Part shown: piece by piece, positions 41,597 through 50,900 of the stretch
Layout of the letters: each line of letters begins with the position of its first letter
How positions within the stretch are numbered: the stretch's first letter is position 1
Assembly (NCBI RefSeq): GCF_003148845.1
Contig: NZ_QGHA01000002.1
Coordinates: 148,572 to 212,571, forward strand
Length of the DNA stretch: 64,000 nt
From: Mucilaginibacter oryzae
Lineage (GTDB): Bacteria > Bacteroidota > Bacteroidia > Sphingobacteriales > Sphingobacteriaceae
Reading direction: 5' to 3'
Program-made: the position numbers and the translations under genes
Notes under the pieces: generated by a model
What the model saw: the letters and a program-made list of their open reading frames with translations, nothing else
The model's database searches: none
Told to the model about the DNA's origin: nothing

Positions 41597-42278
41597 TAAC
41601 GGTTTTATCGTCCGAGATCAGTTTGCCGCCTTTTATGCGGATGATGCGTTGGGTTTTTGCCGCCAGTTCCAGGTCGTGCGTTACTACAATCAGTGTGGTG
41701 CCTGCTTCTTTATTCAAGTCGAAGATAAGTTTGATCACCTTATCGCTTGTTTCCGCATCGAGGTTGCCGGTTGGCTCATCGGCAAATAAAATTTTAGGCG
41801 CGTTTGAAAAAGCACGCGCTAATGATACGCGTTGCTGCTCGCCGCCTGATAGCTGCAGGGGGTAGTGGTGGCCGCGTTCTGAAAGACCCACCTTGTCTAA
41901 CAAATCCAGCGCCCTCGCTTTAATGTTTTTTTCGCCGCGAAGTTCAAGGGGAACCATTACGTTCTCTAAAGCTGTTAAAGTTGGCAGCAGCTGGAAGTTT
42001 TGAAATATGAAACCGACGTACTGGTTCCGCACCTGCGCGCGCTGATCTTCGGTAAGATTGCTCATGTTGATGCCGTTTAGTTCTACCGAACCTGATGTTG
42101 AGCGGTCAAGCCCGGCGCACAGGCCAAGCAAAGTAGTTTTGCCGCTGCCCGAGGGGCCAACAATGGCGTTGGTTGAACCGGGCGCAACCGAAAAATTAAT
42201 ATCGTTAAGCACCGTGAGCGTTCGCCCGGCGCTTTGGTATGTTTTACTGAGGTTGGTGATGTTGAGGATATTGTCCAC
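41589..42278 (-). CDS. ABC transporter ATP-binding protein, YbbA-like (LolD/MacB class)
   Basis: 229 residues from GTG 42278 (VDNILNITNLSKTY). A frame from ATG 42329 would add 17 residues but would run through an intrinsic terminator of the upstream gene (42304-42334), so GTG is preferred. Motifs: Walker A GPSGSGKTT, Q-loop FIFQNFQLLP, signature LSGGEQQR, Walker B ILFADEPTGNLD, H-loop VTHD. This layout belongs to the MacB/LolD/YbbA class of mechanotransmission transporters. It is first in the operon with the FtsX permease (8-nt overlap) and a TesA-like esterase. Confidence 0.92.
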   Translation of the reverse strand: MDNILNITNLSKTYQSAGRTLTVLNDINFSVAPGSTNAIVGPSGSGKTTLLGLCAGLDRSTSGSVELNGINMSNLTEDQRAQVRNQYVGFIFQNFQLLPTLTALENVMVPLELRGEKNIKARALDLLDKVGLSERGHHYPLQLSGGEQQRVSLARAFSNAPKILFADEPTGNLDAETSDKVIKLIFDLNKEAGTTLIVVTHDLELAAKTQRIIRIKGGKLISDDKTVNA

Positions 42279-42303
42279 AGGGTGTTTTTTAGGGTATAGA
42301 TAC

Positions 42304-42334
42304 AAAAAAGCCCGGCTTGTTACCAGCACGGGCT
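42304..42334 (-). terminator. Intrinsic terminator of the GNAT gene
   Basis: On the minus strand: AGCCCG-TGCTGGTAACAAGC-CGGGCT followed by six T. It lies 50 nt past the acetyltransferase stop and before the YbbA-like start. Confidence 0.8.
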
Positions 42335-42383
42335 ACAGATTATTCAAGTATTATGCCATCTTTACTTTGGGTTGACATTGTGG

Positions 42384-42983
42384 CTAAAGCCTGTTTTTCA
42401 ATTTTTCTTTAACGTCCTGTTCCCATTCGCTTTTTAATATACTCAACACTATCGAGTCGCGCCGGGTGCCATCGGCAAGCGGCATATTGCTTCTCAAAAT
42501 CCCTTCAACCGTGCAGCCTATACTTTTCATCGCCGCAATACTGCGTTGGTTCCGCGCATCGGCCCTGAATTCTACACGGAGCATATTCAATTGTTCAAAA
42601 GCAAATTGCAGCATTAAAAACTTGCAATGTTTATTGAGCCCCGTACCCCTGAATTTTTTGCCATACCAGGTGTAGCCCAGCTGTAAACTTTGGTAAGCAG
42701 GGTTGATATCGTAAAAACGGGTGCAGCCTGCATACTCGCCTGTATTTTTATCAGTGATGATAAAAGGATATTCTTTGCCTTCGGCGCGCCCGTTCAACGC
42801 CGCCTGAACATAAGCTTTCATACCGTCTTCGCCCGCGGCGCTGATTAACGAATAGTTCCAGGTGTCGGGTTCGGCAAGGGCGAAGGGGAGGAGGTTTGCA
42901 AGGTCGCCGGTTGTTAAGGGTTGCAGTTTTACGCGGTTATCTTCTAAAATGTAATTTGCTTCGGGGTTAAAGTTGGCGCTCAT
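42384..42983 (-). CDS. GNAT acetyltransferase, RimJ/RimL-like
   Basis: 199 residues. GNAT fold with LEDNRVKLQPLTTGDLANLLPFA, EYAGCTRFYDI, GYTWYGKKFRGTGLNKHCKFLMLQFAFEQL (acetyl-CoA-binding region; the QxxGxG loop is modified to KFRGTGLN) and RVEFRADARNQRSIAAMKSIGCTVEGILR. The last is the RimJ/RimL ribosomal N-acetyltransferase type signature. The acceptor is unknown. Monocistronic with its own terminator. Confidence 0.88.
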   Translation of the reverse strand: MSANFNPEANYILEDNRVKLQPLTTGDLANLLPFALAEPDTWNYSLISAAGEDGMKAYVQAALNGRAEGKEYPFIITDKNTGEYAGCTRFYDINPAYQSLQLGYTWYGKKFRGTGLNKHCKFLMLQFAFEQLNMLRVEFRADARNQRSIAAMKSIGCTVEGILRSNMPLADGTRRDSIVLSILKSEWEQDVKEKLKNRL

Positions 42984-43285
42984 AGTTTTTAGGGATTTAA
43001 CGCAATATAGGGTTATGAATTTAGGTAGACAAGTAACAAGTTGCCCCGACTGGCTCCTGTTTGCTACGGCTGAAGTTTGTTAAACAATAACCGGCATGTC
43101 GCCGGTATTATCTTTTAAATTTACTTTCAGCTTTTGTCGGTGATCTTGATTAATTTGGCGCGCTCTAAAAACATCAATCCAATTAATTTCGATAATTTTA
43201 ACCGGCATTAAAAATGTTTTGCCTGGCCAGTCGTCACAACATGTAGCTGTCGGTTGATATAAACCTCAGCCCAAAAACAAGAATT
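42984..43285. other. 302-nt divergent spacer, nothing recognised
   Basis: Spacer between the acetyltransferase and the ABC exporter pair. I see no strong hairpin, promoter element or small gene. Confidence 0.4.
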
Positions 43286-45040
43286 ATGCAACCCGATCAT
43301 ACAAAAAAAGCAGGCCCTAAACCACCGGGCGTATTTAGCTTACTGGTACCCTATAAGGGGCTTGTGGCGCTATTGCTATTATTCGCGCTTTTTGGCAACG
43401 CTATTAACCTTTGGCTGCCCAAAGTTATCGCCGGCGGTATTGATGCTTATACGGCACATCATTTTGTGTTGGGCGATATTGTGACGAGGTTTTTGATAGC
43501 GGCGGTGCTGGTTTTTTTATTTTCGGGTTTGCAAACCGTTATCCAGGTCTTCGCGTCAGAGCGCGTGGCCCGCGACCTTCGCCGGCGCTTATCAGAAAAA
43601 ATATCGCGCCAAAGTTCCACTTTTATTGAGCAGGCAAATCCATCCAAGCTGTTAACCAATTTAACAGCCGATGTTGATTCTATCAAGCTTTTCGTATCGC
43701 AGGCTTTGGTATCCATCGTATCTTCCTTGTTTATTATTATTGGCTGCAGTGTAATGCTGATGCTCATTAACTGGAAGCTGGCGCTGGCGGTTATTGCTAT
43801 CATACCTATTATCGGCGGTACCTTTGCTTATGTATTAAAAAAAGTTCGCGCATTGTTTATAGCAAGCCGCGGTGTTATTGATCAGTTAAATAAAGTAATT
43901 AACGAGAGCATCCTCGGTTCGGCGCTTATTAGGGTGATTAACTCGCAGCAACTGGAGTACAATAAATTTCTGCTCGCCAATACCGAAGCCAGGGACTATG
44001 GTTTACGGATCCTCGGTTTTTTTTCGGGGCTTATACCAATTGTTACTTTTACCGCAAACCTGGCCATGCTTACTATTTTGGTAATGGGTGGGCACTTTGT
44101 AATTAGCGGCAGCATGAGCCTTGGCAGCTTCGCGGCATTTAACAGCTATTTATCGCTGCTGATATTCCCGATATTTATTCTGGGCTTTATGAGCAACCTG
44201 ATAGCGCAGGCCAGCGCTTCGTTTACCCGCATCAGCGTGGTGCTTGATGCGCCTGATGTTAAAGAAGGCGGCAGTATTAAAGATACCTTGCACGGCGATG
44301 TGGAAATGGAAGATGTAACCATCACCTATGGTCAAAAATCGGCGCTGAAAAATATATCATTCAAGGTGGCTGCGGGATCAAAAATCGCCATCATCGGCCC
44401 TACATCGGCCGGTAAAACACAGTTACTTTATTTACTTACGGGGCTCATCAACAGTACATCGGGCAAAATTATGTTTGATGGAAAACCCATTGCCGAATAT
44501 GATAGCGAAGCTTTTCACCGCCAGGTTGGTTTTGTTTTTCAGGACAGTATCATCTTCAATATGAGCATCCGCGAAAACATTGCCTTCAGTGATACCGTAA
44601 CCGACGAATCATTACGAAAAGCTATCGAAACGGCCGAGTTAAGTAGCTTTATCGACGGTTTGCCCGATAAGCTTAATACCATTGTTTCAGAGCGCGGCTC
44701 GAGCCTTTCGGGCGGCCAAAAACAGCGAATTATGCTGGCAAGGGCGCTTGCTGTTAACCCGAAGGTTTTATTGCTGGATGATTTTACCGCAAGGGTTGAT
44801 AACAGTACTGAGCAAAAGATCCTGGCCAATATCCAGAAAAACTATCCGGGCCTTACGTTAATCTCGGTAACGCAAAAGATAGCCTCGGTTGAACATTACG
44901 ACCAGATTGTTTTGCTGATGCAGGGCGAAATAGTTGCCCGCGGCGTGCATGATGAGTTGATGAAAACCAGTCCGGATTATGTACAGATTTTTAATTCGCA
45001 GCAAAGCACCAGTAACTACGAGCAGGGTATTACCCACTAA
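43286..45040 (+). CDS. ABC exporter half-transporter, degenerate ATPase partner
   Basis: 584 residues: an N-terminal six-helix exporter membrane domain (about 15-310) and a C-terminal ATPase. Walker A is IGPTSAGKTQ (about 369) and the signature LSGGQKQR (about 475) is intact. But Walker B reads LLLDDFTARVD (Asp for the catalytic Glu) and the H-loop His is Gln (SVTQKIAS). Such a site cannot hydrolyse well. The partner encoded 44 nt downstream has a good Walker B and His but a weak signature, so the two should form an asymmetric heterodimer like LmrCD or TM287/288. Substrate unknown. Confidence 0.92.
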   Translation: MQPDHTKKAGPKPPGVFSLLVPYKGLVALLLLFALFGNAINLWLPKVIAGGIDAYTAHHFVLGDIVTRFLIAAVLVFLFSGLQTVIQVFASERVARDLRRRLSEKISRQSSTFIEQANPSKLLTNLTADVDSIKLFVSQALVSIVSSLFIIIGCSVMLMLINWKLALAVIAIIPIIGGTFAYVLKKVRALFIASRGVIDQLNKVINESILGSALIRVINSQQLEYNKFLLANTEARDYGLRILGFFSGLIPIVTFTANLAMLTILVMGGHFVISGSMSLGSFAAFNSYLSLLIFPIFILGFMSNLIAQASASFTRISVVLDAPDVKEGGSIKDTLHGDVEMEDVTITYGQKSALKNISFKVAAGSKIAIIGPTSAGKTQLLYLLTGLINSTSGKIMFDGKPIAEYDSEAFHRQVGFVFQDSIIFNMSIRENIAFSDTVTDESLRKAIETAELSSFIDGLPDKLNTIVSERGSSLSGGQKQRIMLARALAVNPKVLLLDDFTARVDNSTEQKILANIQKNYPGLTLISVTQKIASVEHYDQIVLLMQGEIVARGVHDELMKTSPDYVQIFNSQQSTSNYEQGITH

Positions 45041-45084
45041 TTTTTGAAGTTAAGCGCAGTTAAAAAAGATATCTAACGGAAACA

Positions 45085-46857
45085 ATGAATTACGATCTTA
45101 ACCAGCTAAGTAAAACCCAGCAAAAAACATCAACGCTGACGGGCCTTAAAAAACTGCTGCAACTCATAGCGCACGAAAAGCCTACGCTGATCATCGCGTT
45201 TTTTATTATCATAACCAATTCGGCGCTTAATTTACTTGGGCCGCTTATTATTGGCCATACAATTGACAATTACGTACAGCATAAGGATTTTCACGGGTTA
45301 CTGCGCAACGCCGCTATTTTGCTGGCCATGTACACCGCCGCGCTGTTTACCAGCTATAAGCAAACTACCTTAATGGGAGGGGTGGGGCAGCGTATGCTGT
45401 TTACCCTGCGTAACGCTATCTTCAACAAGTTGCAGCAATTGCCGGTAGCCTTTTTTAATCAAAACAAGGCGGGCGATCTGATATCGAGGGTAAATAACGA
45501 TACGGATAAACTCAACCAGTTTTTCTCCCAATCGTTGATGCAGTTTATAGGCAATATATCAACCATGATTGGCGCGGGGATTTTCCTGTTGGTGATCAAT
45601 TTTGAATTGGGGGCCGCAGCTTTATCGCCATCACTGGTTATCCTTTTTCTTACACTGGTACTGTCGCCGTGGATAAAGCGTAAAAATGCGGCCAATTTGA
45701 AAAGTACAGGTGGTTTGAGCGCGGAGATCCAGGAAAGCCTGGGCAATTTTAAGGTGATCATAGCCTTTAACCGCCGTGATTATTTTAGGAAACGTTTCCA
45801 GGAAGCCAATAATGATAACTACAAAACGGCTATCGGTTCGGGTTTGGCCAACAATGTGTTTGTGCCCGTTTATGGCTTACTTGCCAGTTTTGCACAGTTA
45901 ATAGTGTTGTGTTTCGGCATTCATCTCATCAGGGTGACTACCGGGACCAACGCGTTTACCATCGGCGCGTTGATGGCTTACCTTATTTACGTTACCAACT
46001 TTTACAACCCGTTAAGGCAACTGGCCGCGCTATGGGCAAACTTTCAAACCGCCATGGCCGGGTGGGACAGGATCTCGCAGATTTTATCGCTCGAGAGCAA
46101 TTTAGCTGTGTTGCCTGCAGGCACTGCCGAAAACAATGCAGGTTTGCTCGAATTCAGGCATGTGCATTTTAGTTACGACGAAAAAAGGGAAATTTTACAC
46201 GATATATGCTTTAAACTGGAACAGGGTAAAACTTATGCCCTGGTTGGCCCTACAGGTGGCGGTAAAACTACCACGGCATCCTTAATAGCCCGCCTGTACG
46301 ACCCTACAAAAGGCATGGTATTGCTTGGCGGTAAAGACATCCGTACGTTTACCGCCGAAGAGCGTACCCGGAAAATAGGTTTCATTTTGCAGGAACCCTT
46401 CCTTTTTACAGGCACCGTGCGCGATAATATTTTGTATGGGAACGAGCTTTATAAAGATCACACCAACGAGCAGATGGAACAGGTGATCCGCGATGCCAAC
46501 CTCGGTACTTTGCTGGCTATTTTTGAAGAAGGACTGGAAACAAAGGTACTATCGGGCGGGGATAGTATCAGCCTGGGGCAAAAGCAGCTTATTGCCTTTA
46601 TGCGCGCTGTATTACGTAACCCCGAGATTCTGATTCTGGATGAAGCCACCGCCAATATCGATACCATTACCGAGCGATTGCTGAGCGATATTTTAGATAA
46701 ACTGCCCGAAACAACCACCCGGGTAATCATAGCTCACAGGTTGAATACCATTGAAAATGCGGATGAGATTTTCTTCGTAAACTCGGGCGAGGTGATCAGG
46801 GCGGGCTCGTTTAATGATGCGATGGATTTGCTGTTGCAAGGGAAAAGGGTGAGCTGA
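45085..46857 (+). CDS. ABC exporter half-transporter, catalytic partner
   Basis: 590 residues: a membrane domain (about 30-330) followed by an ATPase. Walker A GPTGGGKTT (about 388), Walker B ILILDEATANID with catalytic Glu, and H-loop IIAHRLNT are all canonical. The signature is altered to ISLGQKQL instead of LSGGQ. That is the reciprocal pattern to the preceding gene: its weak signature faces the degenerate nucleotide site of the partner. Such pairs export drugs, lipids or peptides; nothing here tells which. A long 18-bp hairpin follows at 46892-46938. Confidence 0.93.
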   Translation: MNYDLNQLSKTQQKTSTLTGLKKLLQLIAHEKPTLIIAFFIIITNSALNLLGPLIIGHTIDNYVQHKDFHGLLRNAAILLAMYTAALFTSYKQTTLMGGVGQRMLFTLRNAIFNKLQQLPVAFFNQNKAGDLISRVNNDTDKLNQFFSQSLMQFIGNISTMIGAGIFLLVINFELGAAALSPSLVILFLTLVLSPWIKRKNAANLKSTGGLSAEIQESLGNFKVIIAFNRRDYFRKRFQEANNDNYKTAIGSGLANNVFVPVYGLLASFAQLIVLCFGIHLIRVTTGTNAFTIGALMAYLIYVTNFYNPLRQLAALWANFQTAMAGWDRISQILSLESNLAVLPAGTAENNAGLLEFRHVHFSYDEKREILHDICFKLEQGKTYALVGPTGGGKTTTASLIARLYDPTKGMVLLGGKDIRTFTAEERTRKIGFILQEPFLFTGTVRDNILYGNELYKDHTNEQMEQVIRDANLGTLLAIFEEGLETKVLSGGDSISLGQKQLIAFMRAVLRNPEILILDEATANIDTITERLLSDILDKLPETTTRVIIAHRLNTIENADEIFFVNSGEVIRAGSFNDAMDLLLQGKRVS

Positions 46858-46891
46858 TTAAACACGAATACTTTTCTGATTGAACAGGATT

Positions 46892-46938
46892 TTAACGAAT
46901 TACACCAATCTCTTTTAAAAATTGGTGTAATTCGTTAA
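46892..46938. terminator. 18-bp perfect hairpin after the ABC exporter genes
   Basis: TTAACGAATTACACCAAT (46892-46909) and ATTGGTGTAATTCGTTAA (46921-46938) are exact inverse copies with an 11-nt loop. Low GC and no terminal T run, so a terminator role is likely but not certain. Outer ACACG and CGTGT words extend the fold. Confidence 0.6.
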
Positions 46939-47060
46939 TTAACGTGTAGAAATTATTTACAATGCACTATTAAAATTGTTGTAATTTTCAGAAGATGATA
47001 TGATTAGTGTATTTCGGTTTAATTCTTCAAAATTCGTATCCATGTAAAATAGTTGTCCAA

Positions 47061-47088
47061 AGTACACTAAATAATTGCTAAATTATTT
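47061..47088. promoter_or_regulatory. Candidate operator upstream of the second Nudix-type regulator
   Basis: AAATAATT-GCTA-AATTATTT is an exact inverted repeat (47069-47088), 30 nt before the start codon. It overlaps AGTACACTAAAT (47061-47072), which is also the right half of the palindrome at 53814-53839. Confidence 0.45.
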
Positions 47089-47118
47089 TTACCATTGCAT
47101 ATAAACTTAACCTAAGTT

Positions 47119-47823
47119 ATGCATAAGTACAGCGGCGAAACGCGCATTTTGGTTGCGACAGATTGTATCATCTTCGGCTTTGACGGGGCTAACATTAAAT
47201 TATTGCTGGTTCAGCGTGGCCTCGAACCCGAAAAAAATAAATGGAGCCTGATAGGTGGTTTCATTAAACCAACCGAATCGCCTGAAGATGCCGCCAACCG
47301 TGTACTTGAACTGCGTACAGGGCTTAAGAATGTTTACATGGAGCAATTCCAGGTATTTGGTAAACCCGGGCGCGATCCTGTGGAGCGTACCTTATCCATC
47401 GCTTACTTCGCGTTAATTGACATCCACCAGTACGAAGCGCAGTTAAGCGAAGAATACCATCCCGAATGGTTTTTGCTGGATGAAATGCCCGACCTGATTT
47501 TTGACCATAACGAGATGGTGCGCCTTGCCAAGCGGCAACTCAGGTATAAGGCTGCACTGCACCCCATACTGTTTCAGTTGCTGCCCGAAAAGTTCACCAT
47601 TCCTCAATTACAGGCCCTGTACGAGGGCGTTTACCAAACCAAATTTGACGACCGCAACTTTAGCCGCAAGTTGCTCTCGACAGGTTTGCTGGTGAAACTG
47701 CCCGAAAAAGATAAGCTTTCATCAAAAAAAGGAGCTTTTTACTACAAACTTGATCAATCGCACTACGAAGAAAATTTTGAAAAATTCCTGAACCTGGTGC
47801 CAAACCCTGATAAGTTTTTTTAG
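47119..47823 (+). CDS. Nudix-fold transcriptional regulator (NrtR/AraR-like), catalytic box degenerate
   Basis: 234 residues. Nudix fold at the N-terminus (DCIIFGFDGANIKLLLVQRG, WSLIGGFIKPTESPEDAANRV), where the metal-binding glutamates are lost (RVLELRTGL for REUxEExGU). The C-terminal winged helix starts at about 155 (FTIPQLQALYEGVYQTKFDDRNFSRKLLSTGLLV). It shares the layout and the same RVLxxRT change with the protein at 15016-15765, so both belong to the sugar/NAD-sensing NrtR/AraR-type regulators. No pathway gene is adjacent, but an inverted repeat precedes it, so autoregulation is possible. Confidence 0.85.
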   Translation: MHKYSGETRILVATDCIIFGFDGANIKLLLVQRGLEPEKNKWSLIGGFIKPTESPEDAANRVLELRTGLKNVYMEQFQVFGKPGRDPVERTLSIAYFALIDIHQYEAQLSEEYHPEWFLLDEMPDLIFDHNEMVRLAKRQLRYKAALHPILFQLLPEKFTIPQLQALYEGVYQTKFDDRNFSRKLLSTGLLVKLPEKDKLSSKKGAFYYKLDQSHYEENFEKFLNLVPNPDKFF

Positions 47824-47985
47824 GGCTGATTGCCAGATTATACGGTTTGGTTTCCCTGTTTTAAAATTACATCAGGCCAATAAATAACATGGTTATTTTA
47901 ATAAAGCTTTTGTGCCAGCAATAAAGGTTTTTTGTATTTTTATACACGGTAGTTTGGCTATCAAAACCATATTCAATAAATACCT

Positions 47986-50900
47986 TTGAGCAAAACTCTT
48001 TTTTGGCGGGCGTTATTTTCGGTCGCCTTGCTGTTATGTTTTAGTTTTTATGCAGGCGCGCAGGGTTCAACCAACCAGGGTACCGAGTTTTATACCGCTT
48101 ATATGGCGCATATCAACGGCGCGGCAGGTGCGCCGGGCGCTATAAACGGAGGCAGCCAGATGCAGCTTTACATCACATCAGATGTAAACACCACGGCTAT
48201 AGTTGAGGTTGCGGATGGTTCTTTTAGTGGTACTTTTCAGGTAACCGCTAAAGATGTTACCGCTGTAAGTATTCCGGCAAGTGCTTTCCTGGGCTCGCAG
48301 GGCACGTTTTTAAAAGCCATCCACATCAAATCCCTAAAGCCTGTCGCTGTTTACGCCCATATTTTCGCCGAGAGTGTTTCTGGCGCTACCTTGCTGCTGC
48401 CAGTTAATACGCTGGGTAAAGATTACCTTTCTATTAATTACAAACAAATATCAAACTCCAACAATACCGGCGGCGGAAACGGAGGCGGCGGCAATAATGA
48501 GGGCAAACCTTCCTATTCTACGTTCGCGGTTATTGCTACCGAAGATAATACCACAGTGGAGGTTACCCCATCCCAAACTTTGCTTGATGGTAAACAGGCC
48601 GGTGTAGCTTTTAACCTCAATTTAAAAAAAGGGGAGGTTTACCAGGCGCTTTCTGAAACAGATTTGACAGGTACAAGGGTGCGCTCTATAGTTACAGCGT
48701 CCGGAAGCTGTAAAAAGATAGCGGTTTTTTCGGGCAGTTCAAAAATAAGTATCGGTTGCCAGGGAACAAAAGGTTCTTCCGATAACCTTTTTCAGCAGGT
48801 TTATCCGCTCGCGGTATGGGGTAAAAATTACATGACCGTTCCGTTAAAAAGCCGCATTTATGATATCATCAGGGTGGTGCCGGCCTTGCCCGGTACAATG
48901 GTAAACATCAACGGTAAAGCCACGCTGATTAACGGGATGTATACTGAATTTACATCGTCGGTACCCAATGTGATCACTGCCGATAAGGCTGTTCAGGTTG
49001 TTCAATACGCCGTAACAGAAGGCGAGACCAATACCAGCGATTGCCAGCTGGCTCCCGGCGATGTTGGCGATCCTGAAATGATCTATCTGACACCCATTGA
49101 GCAAACGTTAGATCATGTTACGCTGAACTCCACCCGTAATTTTAATATTTTAACAAATTATATAAACGTCATTATCAAGTCGGCCGCGGTGCCAACTTTT
49201 TCGCTTGATGGAAAGCCGTATACCAATTTTACACCGATGCCAGGTACCGGCGACTATTCATACGCGCAAATTGTGGTAAGCGCCGGTGTACATAACATCA
49301 AAGCATCAGATGGTTTTAACGCTATTGCCTATGGTTTTGGACGGAAGGAATCGTACGGTTATGCAGCAGGTACTAATCTTAAAGATTTAAATGAGTTTAT
49401 AACGCTGATTAACCCTGTCAATAAAGCCTCAACGTTAAACGGATGTACCAATACCGATTATAAGCTACAGCTCACGCTGCCTTATCAAACCCCTAAAATT
49501 ACCTGGGACTTAAAAGACGGTTCGGTACCTATCGTGATTGACAACCCTACACCAACCGGTTCAGTGATAAAAGATTCGAAGGTGCTTTATACCTATGAGT
49601 GCCCTGTTAAAAGGATGTATCCGGATGGAGACTACAGCGTAACTGCCACTGTATTTAACCCGGTTGCCGACGAATGCGGCTCGAACGAGGAAATCAATTT
49701 CGATTTTAATATTTCTGTACCGCCTGTGGTAAGTTTTGGTTTTGCAAATACCTGTTTTGGCAGCGCAGTACAATTTTCCGACCATACAACTTCGGGTACA
49801 CGGCAGATCAAAACCTGGCACTGGGATTTTGGTGATGGTATAACAGATGTAGTTCAAAATCCTGCGCATAAATATTCAAAACCCGGCGACTATACGGTTA
49901 GCCTTTTTGCCACTAACGAGAATGGCTGCGCCTCGCTTTCCGACCCCGTAAAAGTCCATGTTAGTATCCCCCCGGTAGCGGCTTTTAACGCTTCGACCGC
50001 TTGTGTGGGGCAGGATGTTATTTTTACTGATAACTCTACATCGAAAGAAGGGGATATCGTGAGCCGGCAATGGGATTTTGGCGATGGTTTGCCGGTTGAA
50101 ACCCGGACCGATCATTTTCCGTTTAAGCACTTGTTTACCAAAGCGGGCGATTACGTGGTTAAATTAACGGTGACCAATACCTATGGTTGTACAGGCGATG
50201 TTATTACACGGGTAGTAACCGTTTATCCTGTGCCCGTACCTGACTTTTTGTTGCCGGAAGCCTGCGAGGGCGATTTTGCCCAATTTACCGACCAAAGCAG
50301 TATTGATGACGGCACAGGGGCTGATTTTACTTACCAGTGGAATTTTGGCGACCCGGCCGCCACGCCCGGCAATCCAAATATTTCCAACCAAAAAAATCCG
50401 GTGCATCGTTATGTCGCCGGTATTTACCAGGTGAGTTTAACGGTAACTTCAAAATATGGCTGTTCGGTTACATCGGCCCCAAAAAGCTTAACTATAAACG
50501 GCAGTAAGGTAAAAGCAGCCCTGAACGTATTAAATCCTGCTGATTTGTGCAGCAACCGTGAAGTTTTTTTTGAAAATTATTCAACTGCTAATTATGGTCA
50601 GATCACCAGGCTTGAGGTTACCTATGATGCCGCGGATGCCTCAACTAAGGTAATTTATGATTACCCTGTTTATGGGCAGCAATTAAGGCACACGTACCCT
50701 TCGTTTACCCGGGGCACCCGTAACGTAACGGTGAGAGTGGTAGCTTATTCAGGCGCTAACTGTTTTGATGTTGCCGAGGTTCCCGTGGTTTTAAAAGGAT
50801 CGCCGGTAGTGACCTTTGATCCTGCCCCGGTTTTTTGCATCGAATCGCCGGCGTATACCCTAATGCCGAAGTTAGACGGCGAGGCAGGGAACGGCGTTTT

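Noticed and set aside
42279-42329. N-terminal 17-residue extension of the YbbA-like ATPase
   Set aside because: It would be encoded inside the terminator of the upstream acetyltransferase gene.
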